From Chitinophagaceae bacterium (GTDB lineage: Bacteria; Bacteroidota; Bacteroidia; Chitinophagales; Chitinophagaceae): a stretch of 64,000 bases of DNA. Location: positions 1 through 64,000 of the forward strand of contig JACMLY010000079.1 of assembly GCA_014379345.1 (NCBI GenBank), written 5' to 3'. The notes beneath the pieces are model-generated. The model saw only the letters and a program-made list of their open reading frames with translations. It was not told where the DNA came from and made no database searches. Shown in pieces: positions 36,244 through 45,252 of this stretch. The translations under genes and the position numbers were made by a program. Position 1 is the first letter of the stretch. Each line of letters starts with the position of its first letter.

Positions 36244-37467
36244 ATGAACAGAGTCGTGATCACAGGTTTAGGTATTTATTCATGCATCGGTACCAGCCTC
36301 GATGAAGTAAGACAATCACTGTATGAAGGAAAATCCGGTGTAGTGGTTGATCAGGAACGTAAGCAGTTCGGTTATCGAAGCGGTCTTACCGGATTTGTAC
36401 AAAAGCCTGTTTTGAAGGGTATTCTTGATCGAAGGGCCAGGATAATGCTTCCTGAACAGGGCGAATATGCATATATGGCAACATCCGAAGCACTGAAAAA
36501 TGCCGGAATAGATCAGGATTACCTCGACAAACACGAAGTAGGCGTGCTATATGGGAATGATAGTTCGGCACAACCTGTTATTGAGGCCATTGATATCATC
36601 AGGGAGAAAAAAGATACCATGCTCGTAGGTTCCGGTTCTGTTTTTCAAACGATGAATTCAACGGTTACGATGAATCTTGCCACGATCTTCAAATTGAAGG
36701 GTATTAACCTGACCATCAGTGCTGCCTGTGCAAGTGGTTCACATGCTATCGGCATGGGATATCATTTTATTAAAAGCGGTTTGCAGGATTGTATCATATG
36801 CGGAGGTGCACAGGAAATTAACAGGTACTCTATGGGAAACTTCGATGCTCTTTCGGCATTCTCTATCCGTGAAGAAGATGCTACAAAAGCATCAAGGCCA
36901 TTCGACCGCGACAGGGACGGCCTGATCCCAAGCGGCGGCGCGGCTACCGTTATATTAGAAAGTTTAGAATCGGCACAGAAAAGAGGAGCAACTATTTTAG
37001 GAGAATTAATCGGATATGGATTTTCTTCAAATGGCGGACATATCTCAAATCCAACCGTAGATGGTCCCGTTCGTGCACTGTCTATGGCGCTTAAAGATGC
37101 GGGTGTGCAGGCTGGCGAGGTGGAATATATTAATGCTCATGCTACTTCAACGCCGGCTGGCGATGCCAGTGAGGCCAAAGCGATCCATCATGTTTTTGGC
37201 GCGTCTGATCCTTATGTGAGCTCTACCAAATCTATGACAGGCCACGAATGCTGGATGGCTGGAGCCAGTGAAATCGTTTACTCTATGTTGATGATGGAAA
37301 ATGGCTTTATTGCACCCAATATTAATTTCGAAAACCCAGACGAAGATTCGGCCAGGCTCAATATTGTAACTAAAACCCTTTTAAAGGATTTTGATATCTT
37401 CTTATCAAACTCTTTCGGATTTGGAGGAACCAATTCATCGCTTATTGTTAAGAAAAGTAATCATTAA
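36244..37467 (+). CDS. beta-ketoacyl-ACP synthase (FabF/FabB-like), complete
   Basis: 407 aa. All catalytic residues of an elongating ketosynthase are present: C162 in SAACASGSHA, H299 in NAHATSTPAGD and H334 in SMTGHECWMAGA. It is followed 25 bp later by an ACP gene. One of three complete KS genes in the cluster; it is closest in layout to the FabB-like first KS of aryl-polyene clusters. Its precise place (starter condensation or chain elongation) cannot be told from sequence. Confidence 0.92.
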   Translation: MNRVVITGLGIYSCIGTSLDEVRQSLYEGKSGVVVDQERKQFGYRSGLTGFVQKPVLKGILDRRARIMLPEQGEYAYMATSEALKNAGIDQDYLDKHEVGVLYGNDSSAQPVIEAIDIIREKKDTMLVGSGSVFQTMNSTVTMNLATIFKLKGINLTISAACASGSHAIGMGYHFIKSGLQDCIICGGAQEINRYSMGNFDALSAFSIREEDATKASRPFDRDRDGLIPSGGAATVILESLESAQKRGATILGELIGYGFSSNGGHISNPTVDGPVRALSMALKDAGVQAGEVEYINAHATSTPAGDASEAKAIHHVFGASDPYVSSTKSMTGHECWMAGASEIVYSMLMMENGFIAPNINFENPDEDSARLNIVTKTLLKDFDIFLSNSFGFGGTNSSLIVKKSNH

Positions 37468-37492
37468 TAAACCCTGATAAAAAAACCCCATT

Positions 37493-37750
37493 ATGAATAA
37501 CGAAAACATTATCCAGAAAATAAATGGATTTTTGGTTGAAGAGTTTGAAGTGCAACCCGAAAAAATAATCCCCGGGGCTAACTTAAAAGAAGTTCTTGAA
37601 TTAGATAGCCTCGATTATATTGATCTGGTTGTTGTGATTGAAAACAACTTTGGGTTTAAAGTAAAGCCTGAAGACTTTACGGGAATTGTAACATTCGAAG
37701 ATTTTTATGAATATGTTACAAACCGTGTAAATGATAAAGTACTTGTATAA
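37493..37750 (+). CDS. acyl carrier protein (first)
   Basis: 85 aa, acidic helical protein. The phosphopantetheine attachment Ser is S39 in LELDSLDYIDLV, the canonical DSL motif. It would carry the growing aryl-polyene chain after activation by AcpS. Its stop codon overlaps the start of the acyltransferase gene (TAATG). Confidence 0.93.
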   Translation: MNNENIIQKINGFLVEEFEVQPEKIIPGANLKEVLELDSLDYIDLVVVIENNFGFKVKPEDFTGIVTFEDFYEYVTNRVNDKVLV

Positions 37751-38634
37751 TGCCGGCATGGCAGGGTAAAAGCAGAGGAACTACTTTAGGGTATCGTATT
37801 TTTGTAAGCATCCTTAAAAACTTTGGTGTTGCTTCGGCTTACTGGTTACTCAGATTTGTTGCGTTGTACTTTTGGTTGTTTTCTTATAAATCCTCCAGGC
37901 CTCTTTTTCACTATTTCCACCAAAAACTGGGATATGGAAGAATGAAATCCCTGGCGATGTTGTATACAAATTACTATCGCTTCGGGCAAACTCTTATCGA
38001 CAAAGTGGTGGTAATGGCCGGAATAAGGAACAAATTCACATATCATTTTGACGGAGAAGATAATTTGCACAAAATGGCAGCCCTCAAAAAAGGCGGGCTG
38101 CTATTGAGTGCGCATTTAGGGAACTGGGAAATTGCCGGCCATTTGTTTACAAGGCTGGGCACGCGTATTAATATAGTGATGTTTGATGGGGAGGATCGTC
38201 AAATAAAAAATTATCTTGAGCAGGTTACAGGCAAGCCAAACATGAATATCATTGTGATCAAAGACGATATTTCTCATATCTATGCAATCAATGACGCCTT
38301 TAAGAACAATGAGTTGGTATGCATGCATGCAGACAGGTTTGTGGAAGGAAATAAATCAATAAGCGGTAATTTCATGGGAGAGGATGCCCGGTTTCCGATC
38401 GGCCCTTTTGTACTGGCCGCTACATTTAAAGTACCAGTTTCGTATGTGTTCGCATTTAAAGAAACCAACAGGCATTATCATTTATATGCCAGTGAAGTTA
38501 AAGAGTATAGAAAAGGTTCAAAGGACACGGTCACCAGAGAAATACTGGCTGATTTTATCGGGCAGATGGAAAATAAAGTGAAACAATACCCCGAACAATG
38601 GTTTAATTATTATAATTTCTGGCAGCAATCATGA
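37750..38634 (+). CDS. LpxL/HtrB-like acyltransferase
   Basis: 294 aa with an N-terminal membrane helix (about 26-45). The family motif HX4E/D is H122-LGNW-E127 in LSAHLGNWEIAG, followed by HADRFVEGNKSISGNFMGE. LpxL-type enzymes move an acyl chain from ACP to a lipid. In aryl-polyene systems such a protein is the expected acyltransferase that couples the polyene acyl-ACP to a membrane acceptor. It overlaps the upstream ACP gene by 1 bp and the downstream dehydratase gene by 4 bp. Confidence 0.9.
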   Translation: MPAWQGKSRGTTLGYRIFVSILKNFGVASAYWLLRFVALYFWLFSYKSSRPLFHYFHQKLGYGRMKSLAMLYTNYYRFGQTLIDKVVVMAGIRNKFTYHFDGEDNLHKMAALKKGGLLLSAHLGNWEIAGHLFTRLGTRINIVMFDGEDRQIKNYLEQVTGKPNMNIIVIKDDISHIYAINDAFKNNELVCMHADRFVEGNKSISGNFMGEDARFPIGPFVLAATFKVPVSYVFAFKETNRHYHLYASEVKEYRKGSKDTVTREILADFIGQMENKVKQYPEQWFNYYNFWQQS

Positions 38635-39068
38635 TAGTTTCCAAAGAACATATACAGCCGCTCATTCCGCAACGGAAACCTTTTGTAATGATCGATGCAT
38701 TATTGCATTCTGATGAAAGGAAAACAAGAACAACATTCCAGGTACGACAGGAAAATATTTTTGTTGTGGATGGGGTTTTCCGGGAGGCGGGATTACTTGA
38801 AAATATCGCACAAACCGCTGCAGCCAGGGTAGGGTATATAGTTCAAAAAGAAAAGATGGCGGCTCCAATGGGATATATAGGCGCGGTGAAGAACTTTGAA
38901 GTGTTCGATCTGCCAAAAGTAAACGAAGAACTGGAGACGGAAATCACCATCACCAACCAGATTTTTGACATAACCGTCATTACCGGAATGATCACTTGTA
39001 ATGATAAACTGATTGCCCGCTGCGAAATGAAAATTTTCATAACAAACCAAAAAAAAAATCAATTATAA
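38631..39068 (+). CDS. hot-dog 3-hydroxyacyl-ACP dehydratase-like protein (first)
   Basis: 145 aa. The FabA/FabZ-like hot-dog fold is suggested by IPQRKPFVMIDALL, then GLLENIAQTAAARVGYI, where E57 matches the catalytic acidic residue of the central helix. The usual HFPxxPxxPG catalytic His motif is absent (VVDGVFREAG in its place), so it may need a partner. The second dehydratase at 48301 has the His, and aryl-polyene systems do use two dehydratase subunits. A heterodimer is therefore a good guess. Confidence 0.8.
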   Translation: MIVSKEHIQPLIPQRKPFVMIDALLHSDERKTRTTFQVRQENIFVVDGVFREAGLLENIAQTAAARVGYIVQKEKMAAPMGYIGAVKNFEVFDLPKVNEELETEITITNQIFDITVITGMITCNDKLIARCEMKIFITNQKKNQL

Positions 39069-39095
39069 AAACAGGCGGTTGCTTTCATTTAACTG

Positions 39096-39167
39096 ATGGC
39101 CGAATACGATGTAATTAAAGAAATAGAAAAATCAAAATATAAAGAGTGGAAGAAAAGGGTCTTATAA
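39096..39167 (+). CDS. possible very small conserved peptide (23 aa)
   Basis: A 24-codon frame with its own ATG encodes a charged, probably alpha-helical peptide starting MAEYDVIKEIEKSKYKEW. It fits the 132-bp gap between the dehydratase and thioesterase genes, on the same strand. It could be real or chance; codon content is Lys/Glu-rich like the neighbouring genes. Confidence 0.3.
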   Translation: MAEYDVIKEIEKSKYKEWKKRVL

Positions 39168-39200
39168 CCGGAAACAAAACCGGTGGAAAAAAATCAAGGC

Positions 39201-39626
39201 ATGAGTAAGGTTTTGGTTGGAAGAACTGAAATAGCCGTGCGCTTTAACGAAGCTGATCCCCTGGGCATAGTTTGGCATGGCCATTACATCCGGTATTTTG
39301 AAGATGGCCGGGAGGCATTTGGGAACTCACATGGACTGAGTTATCTCGATTTCTATAAACAGGGATTTGTGGTTCCGGTAGTAAAAGTTGAATGCGATTA
39401 TAAGCGCAGCCTTCGGTATGGAGATAAAGTCATCATCGAGAGCCTTTTTATGGCATGCGATGCTGCCAAAATAATGTTTGAGTATACCCTATTCAATGCC
39501 AAAACGAATGAACTTGTGGCAAAAGGTTCATCCATGCAGGTGTTTCTTGACAAAGAAACATCTACACTGCAATTAACCAATCCGCCATTTTTTGAGGAGT
39601 GGAAGAAAAAGCATGACCTGATTTAA
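39201..39626 (+). CDS. acyl-CoA/ACP thioesterase, 4HBT/YbgC-like hot-dog
   Basis: 141 aa from the ATG at 39201 (a GTG at 39183 would add 6 residues). The 4-hydroxybenzoyl-CoA-thioesterase signature is RFNEADPLGIVWHGHYIRYF, with catalytic D19. It would release or proof-read acyl chains from ACP or CoA; thioesterases of this type recur in aryl-polyene clusters. It ends 7 bp before the next KS. Confidence 0.88.
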   Translation: MSKVLVGRTEIAVRFNEADPLGIVWHGHYIRYFEDGREAFGNSHGLSYLDFYKQGFVVPVVKVECDYKRSLRYGDKVIIESLFMACDAAKIMFEYTLFNAKTNELVAKGSSMQVFLDKETSTLQLTNPPFFEEWKKKHDLI

Positions 39627-39633
39627 TACGATA

Positions 39634-40791
39634 ATGATGAGAGAGGTTTTTATTGTGTCGGACAATATTATTTCACCGCTCGGTTCTGCAACGGAGGATA
39701 ATTTCTATCAGCTTACCAAAAACAGAACCGCGATTGCGCATCATACACGCCCTGAATTTTCTGACCAGCCGTTTTATGCATCTTTATTGAACCAGGAACA
39801 GAATGAAAAGCTAAACGATCATATCCAGTCAACCATTGACTATACAAAATTCGAAAAGCTGCTCATTGCATCTATATCACAAGCGATAGAAAATACTGAA
39901 GTTGATCCCGGCTCGCCTGATACATGTATGATCCTGTCAACCACTAAAGGAAACATCGGGTTGCTAGAAACAGAAAAAAATTCACCCGAACTTCAACAAC
40001 GCATAGCGTTACATACTTCCGCTAAGCTGGTAGTCGAACACTTTAACAACCCCAACCGACCGGTCACTGTAAGCAATGCATGTATCTCCGGATTAACAGC
40101 GCTGCTTACTGCCAAAAGACTGATCCAATCCGGACGGTTTAAGCATGCTATCGTAACGGGTGCTGATATAATTTCAAAATTCATTTTATCGGGCTTTCAA
40201 TCTTTTCAGGCAGTAAGTGACAAACCCTGTAAGCCTTTCGATGCAAACAGAAATGGAGTTACACTTGGAGAGGCGGCCGGCACTGTAATATTATCTTGCG
40301 AAAACGGCCGAAATGAAAAGCGAATACAATTTGTATCCGGCGCGGTAAGCAACGATGCCAATCATATTTCCGGTCCCAGCCGCACCGGAAAAGAATTATG
40401 TATTGCAATCAATAAATCATTGAGGGAGGCAAACTGCAAGGCAGATGATATCGGCTTTATATCGGCACATGGCACTGCAACAATATATAATGATGAAATG
40501 GAAGCCAAAGCCTTTGCCCTGGCAAATCTGGAATCAATTCCGGTAAACAGTTTGAAAGGATATTATGGACATACCTTAGGCGCTGCCGGACTCGTAGAGT
40601 CTATCGTATCTATCCATTCACTGCAACAAAATATCGTACTGCCCACTGCAGGATTTGAAAGATCGGGTGTTACTGCAAATATCAATATCTGTGATAAGAT
40701 CCAATCTATCAGGGCTGGAGTGCTTCTGAAAACTGCATCAGGTTTCGGAGGCTGTAATGCCGCGCTGGTATTTAAAAAATCGTACTCATAA
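39634..40791 (+). CDS. beta-ketoacyl-ACP synthase (second, divergent but complete)
   Basis: 385 aa. The catalytic triad is intact: C150 in VSNACISGLTAL, H278 in SAHGTATIYND and H312 in YGHTLGAAGLVES. The sequence is clearly different from the other two KS genes of the cluster and shorter at the N-terminus. The distinct active-site neighbourhood (ACISG rather than ACASG or ACSSS) suggests a separate substrate. The start could also be the second Met at 39637. Its 3' end is followed by the methyltransferase after 22 bp. Confidence 0.9.
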   Translation: MMREVFIVSDNIISPLGSATEDNFYQLTKNRTAIAHHTRPEFSDQPFYASLLNQEQNEKLNDHIQSTIDYTKFEKLLIASISQAIENTEVDPGSPDTCMILSTTKGNIGLLETEKNSPELQQRIALHTSAKLVVEHFNNPNRPVTVSNACISGLTALLTAKRLIQSGRFKHAIVTGADIISKFILSGFQSFQAVSDKPCKPFDANRNGVTLGEAAGTVILSCENGRNEKRIQFVSGAVSNDANHISGPSRTGKELCIAINKSLREANCKADDIGFISAHGTATIYNDEMEAKAFALANLESIPVNSLKGYYGHTLGAAGLVESIVSIHSLQQNIVLPTAGFERSGVTANINICDKIQSIRAGVLLKTASGFGGCNAALVFKKSYS

Positions 40792-40813
40792 TTATTTCAA
40801 ATCATTTTTAAAC

Positions 40814-41899
40814 ATGATCTTAACCAAAGCACACCAAAAATCGGCCTTAGCTGCCAAAGAAGCGGCGCAATGGATAGCTTTCGCACCCGTCGTTTTTCAA
40901 TCGGCAAGAGTGCTCAGGGAATCAGGTATTTTGCTTGAACTTGAAAATGCGGGCAAGGAAGGATTAACACTCGAAGAAGTTGCAGAGAAAGTCAACCTGT
41001 CTGTTTATGGTGTACGTGTATTATTGGAATCAGGGCTCGGTATCGGGTTAGTAGACAGTCACGAGGATAAATTTGTCATTACAAAGACAGGCTATTTTAT
41101 AGTACATGATGAGTTGACAAATATCCATATGAATTTTGTTCATGATGTTTGTTATCAAGGGTTGTTTTCGCTCGACAAAAGTATTGCAAATGGAAAACCG
41201 GAGGGTCTGAAGGTATTCGGAGAATGGCCAACTATTTATGAGGGTCTTTCGAAATTACCAAAACATGTACAGAAAAGTTGGTTTGGATTTGATCATTATC
41301 ATTCAGATCATGCTTTTCCTGATGCATTGCCGCAGGTGTTTAAATACAATCCGCGTAACATCTTGGATATTGGGGGCAATACAGGAAAATGGGCTATTGC
41401 GTGCACAAAATACAATCCCGAAGTACAGGTCACTATTATGGATCTTCCGGGGCAATTAAATATGGCCAAGTCGAGAATAGAAGAATTAAAGCTAACGAGC
41501 CAGGTGTCCTTTTATCCTACTAATATCCTTGATGAAACTTTGCCTTTTCCAAAAGGGTATGATATCATCTGGATGAGCCAGTTCCTTGATTGTTTTTCCG
41601 ATGAAGAAATCGTTTCTATTCTAAAAAGATGTTATGAGGCATTGGATGAAACCGGATCGGTATTGATACTTGAACCATTTTGGGACCGACAAAAATTTGA
41701 AGTGGCTTCCTTCTGCCTTCAACAAACATCATTGTATTTTACAGCGCTGGCTAACGGGAATAGCCAGATGTACAATTCGGAGACTTTTATAAGATGCATT
41801 GAGCAGGCGGGATTTGACATAGAAGAGCAAACGGATAGTATCGGATTCAGCCATACCCTGCTGAAATGCGTGAAAGGGGATAAAAAAAATAAATCATAA
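40814..41899 (+). CDS. SAM-dependent methyltransferase with winged-helix N-terminus
   Basis: 361 aa from the ATG at 40814; the longer frame from 40757 overlaps the KS gene. Residues about 10-105 form the dimerisation winged-helix typical of plant-type O-methyltransferases (VAEKVNLSVYGVRVLLESGLG). The Rossmann SAM motif is ILDIGGNTGKW (183-193), followed by IMDLPGQLNMAKSRIEE. Likely to methylate a phenolic oxygen or the aryl ring of the pigment; flexirubin-type pigments are known to be ring-methylated in some species. It lies 7 bp before the halogenase-like gene, an expected pairing of ring-modifying enzymes. Confidence 0.87.
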   Translation: MILTKAHQKSALAAKEAAQWIAFAPVVFQSARVLRESGILLELENAGKEGLTLEEVAEKVNLSVYGVRVLLESGLGIGLVDSHEDKFVITKTGYFIVHDELTNIHMNFVHDVCYQGLFSLDKSIANGKPEGLKVFGEWPTIYEGLSKLPKHVQKSWFGFDHYHSDHAFPDALPQVFKYNPRNILDIGGNTGKWAIACTKYNPEVQVTIMDLPGQLNMAKSRIEELKLTSQVSFYPTNILDETLPFPKGYDIIWMSQFLDCFSDEEIVSILKRCYEALDETGSVLILEPFWDRQKFEVASFCLQQTSLYFTALANGNSQMYNSETFIRCIEQAGFDIEEQTDSIGFSHTLLKCVKGDKKNKS

Positions 41900-41906
41900 A
41901 TATCGT

Positions 41907-43169
41907 ATGCAAAATACAAAAGTTGATGTGCTGGTAATCGGGGCAGGTCCTGCAGGAACCGTTGCAGCGTCGATTGTAAAAAAGGCAGGCTTTAGCGTTC
42001 AGATCGTTGAAAAGATGAAATTTCCACGATTCGTGATCGGTGAAAGTTTGCTGCCCAGGTGCATGGAAGCCTTAGAGGAAGCAGGCTTCTTGGAAGCCAT
42101 CGGAGCCAAAAATTTTCAGCAGAAATTCGGGGCGAAATTTGTGAAGAACGGAGTGATATGTGACTACTCATTTGCAGATCAATTTACCGAAGGCTGGAGC
42201 TGGACCTGGCAGGTACCACGTGCAGACTTTGACAAAACATTGGCCGATACAGTTGAAAAAATGGGGGTGCCCATTCATTATGAAACCACTGTTACGGGTA
42301 TTCGTTTTAATGACACAGATTCAGTAACAACTGTACAGGATATTGAGGGCAATCCATCAGAAATAGAAGCAAGGTTTATTATTGACGGAAGCGGCTATGG
42401 CAGAGTTATTCCAAGACTGTTTAATATGGAAAGGCCGTCGAACCTGGTGCCTCGTAAAGCAATGTTTGCACATACCGTGGATGCTAACAGGTCCATGGCA
42501 GATGAACCGAACCGGATCACCATCGTTGTACATAAACCTGGGGTCTGGATCTGGATAATACCTTTTTCAACCGGGGTAACCTCTTTGGGTTTTGTAGGCA
42601 ATCCTGAATTCTTTAATGATTTGCGGGGTAGCGACGAAGAGAAATTCAGGAACCTGATCGAATCACAGCCATACCTGGCCGAGCGTTTCGGAAATGTGCA
42701 ACTCGTGTTCCAACCGAGAATTTTAGAATCATGGTCTGCCACTACCGATAAATTTTATGGTAACGGTTTTGTTTTAACAGGGAATGTAACCGAATTCCTC
42801 GATCCCATTTTTTCGTCGGGCGTAACGCTTGCTACCGTTTCAAGCCAGAAAGCCGCTCATTTGGTCATTCGTACATTGAATGGGGAAAAAATAGACTGGG
42901 AAAAAGAATATATGGAGCCGGTTATGCAGGGCGTTAACACTTTCCGTTCGTATGTTATGAATTGGTATGATGGAACACTGGATAAAATATTCTTTGCCAA
43001 AAAGCCAGACCTTGAAATAAAGAATATGATCTGCTCCGTACTGGCCGGGTATGTATGGGATATGAACAATCCGTATGTAAGTGATCACGCAAATTCATTA
43101 AAAAGATTGGCGAGGTTAGTGGATGTAGAGGAAAAACTAAATGAACGGAAGGTAGAAAATCATTCATAA
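41907..43169 (+). CDS. flavin-dependent halogenase-like monooxygenase
   Basis: 420 aa. The FAD motif is VIGAGPAGTVA (10-20), followed by VEKMKFPRFVIGESLLP. The flavin-halogenase diagnostic WxWxIP is present as WIWIIP (214-219), and a Lys in QQKFGAKF (K73) could be the Lys that guides HOCl. These features argue for halogenation of the phenolic ring; chlorinated flexirubins are known. However, relatives that only hydroxylate share much of this sequence, so oxygenase activity remains possible. Located between the methyltransferase and half-KS genes. Confidence 0.78.
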   Translation: MQNTKVDVLVIGAGPAGTVAASIVKKAGFSVQIVEKMKFPRFVIGESLLPRCMEALEEAGFLEAIGAKNFQQKFGAKFVKNGVICDYSFADQFTEGWSWTWQVPRADFDKTLADTVEKMGVPIHYETTVTGIRFNDTDSVTTVQDIEGNPSEIEARFIIDGSGYGRVIPRLFNMERPSNLVPRKAMFAHTVDANRSMADEPNRITIVVHKPGVWIWIIPFSTGVTSLGFVGNPEFFNDLRGSDEEKFRNLIESQPYLAERFGNVQLVFQPRILESWSATTDKFYGNGFVLTGNVTEFLDPIFSSGVTLATVSSQKAAHLVIRTLNGEKIDWEKEYMEPVMQGVNTFRSYVMNWYDGTLDKIFFAKKPDLEIKNMICSVLAGYVWDMNNPYVSDHANSLKRLARLVDVEEKLNERKVENHS

Positions 43170-43790
43170 TTGTCGGATCAACTATATATCAGTTCAAGTT
43201 GTAAAATTGATGATAGCCACGTATTTAAAGATGGAGATCTGTTGCTCGGAAAAAAAATTGCGGTTGCAGAGTGGCTTTTGATGATATATAAACATTTCCG
43301 ATTCGATTACCCAAAGTTTTATAAAATGGATAATCTGAGTAAACTGGGATGGCTGGCAACAGAATTTTTACTACAGGATGTTTCTCTGAAATCCTATGAA
43401 CCCGAGGATATTGGCATTGTCTTTTATAACAGGAGCAGCAGTCTGGACACTGATATTAAATATTTTGATACGGTTAAAGCGATAGCAAGCCCTGCATTGT
43501 TTGTTTATACCCTGCCCAATATTGTAATGGGTGAGATCAGTATAAGGCATCATTTAAAAGGCGAGAACATTTTGTTTGTTTCAGACCGGTTTGAATCAGG
43601 CCTAATGCGGCAGTACGTACAAGACCTTTTTACAAGCGGCTCAGTGCGATGCTGTATCTGTGGTTGGATAGAATTTTTTGAAAATACTGTTGAAACGGCT
43701 TTGTACCTGGTAGAGACAAAAAACAATGGAATGTTTCTCCCATTCACCGAAGAAAATATTAATAAACTATATCAGTTAACAAATGGATAA
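43170..43790 (+). CDS. half-size ketosynthase-like protein, no catalytic Cys
   Basis: 206 aa. It starts at a TTG (43170) directly abutting the halogenase stop, and no ATG fits. It resembles the N-terminal half of a KS: FYKMDNLSKLGWLATEFLL, then VYTLPNIVMGEISIRHHLKGEN, which corresponds to the active-site strand but has no Cys, and neither His follows. Proteins of this type sit in flexirubin clusters of Bacteroidota and are often named 3-oxoacyl-ACP synthase. A structural or gatekeeping role is more likely than catalysis. Its end overlaps the next ACP gene by 8 bp. Confidence 0.75.
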   Translation: MSDQLYISSSCKIDDSHVFKDGDLLLGKKIAVAEWLLMIYKHFRFDYPKFYKMDNLSKLGWLATEFLLQDVSLKSYEPEDIGIVFYNRSSSLDTDIKYFDTVKAIASPALFVYTLPNIVMGEISIRHHLKGENILFVSDRFESGLMRQYVQDLFTSGSVRCCICGWIEFFENTVETALYLVETKNNGMFLPFTEENINKLYQLTNG

Positions 43791-44040
43791 ATTAATGGCA
43801 GATCTGAAAAAGCAGATCATTTCACAATTGAACCTACAACATATAACGCCGGAACAGATAGGAAATGATCAGCCATTGTTCGTGGAAGGATTGGGTTTGG
43901 ATTCCATTGACGCACTTGAACTGATCGTACTTCTTCAGCAACAATACAATATCAAGATCAACAATGCAGAAGAAGGCCCGAAAGTATTTAGCAGTGTTCG
44001 TTCAATGGCTGAATATATAACCGCCAACCAGCCGGCATAA
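43783..44040 (+). CDS. acyl carrier protein (second)
   Basis: 85 aa with the attachment Ser41 in GLGLDSIDALELIVLL (DSI rather than DSL). The N-terminus is MDKLMADLKKQI; M5 could be the start. Two ACPs with different helix II sequences in one cluster suggest different partners: this one lies directly before the KS/chain-length-factor pair. Confidence 0.92.
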   Translation: MDKLMADLKKQIISQLNLQHITPEQIGNDQPLFVEGLGLDSIDALELIVLLQQQYNIKINNAEEGPKVFSSVRSMAEYITANQPA

Positions 44041-44048
44041 TGTGAGCA

Positions 44049-45251
44049 ATGAGTGAAAACGTATACATCGCGGGAATAGGTGTGATATCTGCTATAGGAA
44101 GCAATATTGCCGAGACTTTACAGGCATTGGAAAACCACCGCGCCGGCATGGGCGCTATTACAACACTTGATACTATTCATCGCGAACGGCTTCCTGTTGC
44201 CGAGGTGAAATTCAATAATGAAATCCTGGCAAAACTTACGGGGTTACCGGCCACGGTAAGCCGTACTGCCTTATTAAGCATGATGGCTGCCCAAGAGGCC
44301 TGGGAGGATGCAGGGGTTAATGAGCTTACAGGATTGCGCACCGGCTTTATTTCAGCCAATACAGTCGGCGGCATGGATAAAACGGAGGATTTTTTTTCTG
44401 GGTTCTTAGAAAATCCGCAAAATGGAGGAAGATTAAGGGATGTTGTACATCATGAATGCGGAAGTGTAACCGAACTGGTTGCGGATCGGTTAGGCATTAA
44501 GCATTTGGTAACTACGGTGAGCACAGCCTGCTCTTCGTCCGCAAACAGTATATTCTTTGGAGCACGATTAATAAAACACAATAAGCTTGATGTAGTGATT
44601 GCAGGTGGCGCCGATGCCATCACGAAATTTACCATCAATGGTTTTAATACATTGCAGATACTGGATGAACAACCTTGTACGCCTTTTGATGAACACCGTA
44701 AGGGATTGAATTTAGGGGAGGGTGCCGGGTATATTGTACTTGTGTCTGAGAAACTGGCTAAAAAATTACCGAAAGATTGTTATTGCAGACTGAGTGGATA
44801 CAGCAATGCAAATGATGCACATCATCAAACAGCTTCATCGCCCGATGGTAAAGGATCATATTTGGCAATGAAGAATGCATTGAAGCAAACCGGGCTGCAG
44901 CCTTCTGATATAGATTATATTAATCTACATGGAACCGGCACTGCAAATAATGATATTTCCGAAGGCATCGCCATACAGAGACTTTTCGATCCCCACTATC
45001 CAAAAATGAGCTCCACCAAATCGTTCACAGGTCATACACTTGGAGCAAGCGGGGGAATCGAGGCGGTGTTTGCTGCCCTTGCTATTAAGCATGGAATTAT
45101 TTATCCTAATCTGCGGTTAACCACGAAAATGGAGGCTTTGCCATTTACTCCGGAAAAATTTTTTTTAAAGAACCAACAAGTGCGACATGTTTTGAGTAAC
45201 TCATTTGGTTTTGGAGGCAATTGCTCATCTTTAATTTTTTCAACCGCCTAA
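44049..45251 (+). CDS. beta-ketoacyl-ACP synthase (third, FabF-like) of the KS/CLF pair
   Basis: 400 aa, all catalytic residues present: C161 in VSTACSSSANSI, H294 in NLHGTGTANND and H329 in SFTGHTLGASGG. It is immediately followed (1 bp) by a Cys-less KS homologue, the layout of KS-alpha/CLF pairs in type II polyketide and aryl-polyene systems. The heterodimer should set polyene length. Starts 8 bp after the second ACP. Confidence 0.93.
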   Translation: MSENVYIAGIGVISAIGSNIAETLQALENHRAGMGAITTLDTIHRERLPVAEVKFNNEILAKLTGLPATVSRTALLSMMAAQEAWEDAGVNELTGLRTGFISANTVGGMDKTEDFFSGFLENPQNGGRLRDVVHHECGSVTELVADRLGIKHLVTTVSTACSSSANSIFFGARLIKHNKLDVVIAGGADAITKFTINGFNTLQILDEQPCTPFDEHRKGLNLGEGAGYIVLVSEKLAKKLPKDCYCRLSGYSNANDAHHQTASSPDGKGSYLAMKNALKQTGLQPSDIDYINLHGTGTANNDISEGIAIQRLFDPHYPKMSSTKSFTGHTLGASGGIEAVFAALAIKHGIIYPNLRLTTKMEALPFTPEKFFLKNQQVRHVLSNSFGFGGNCSSLIFSTA

Positions 45252-45252
45252 G

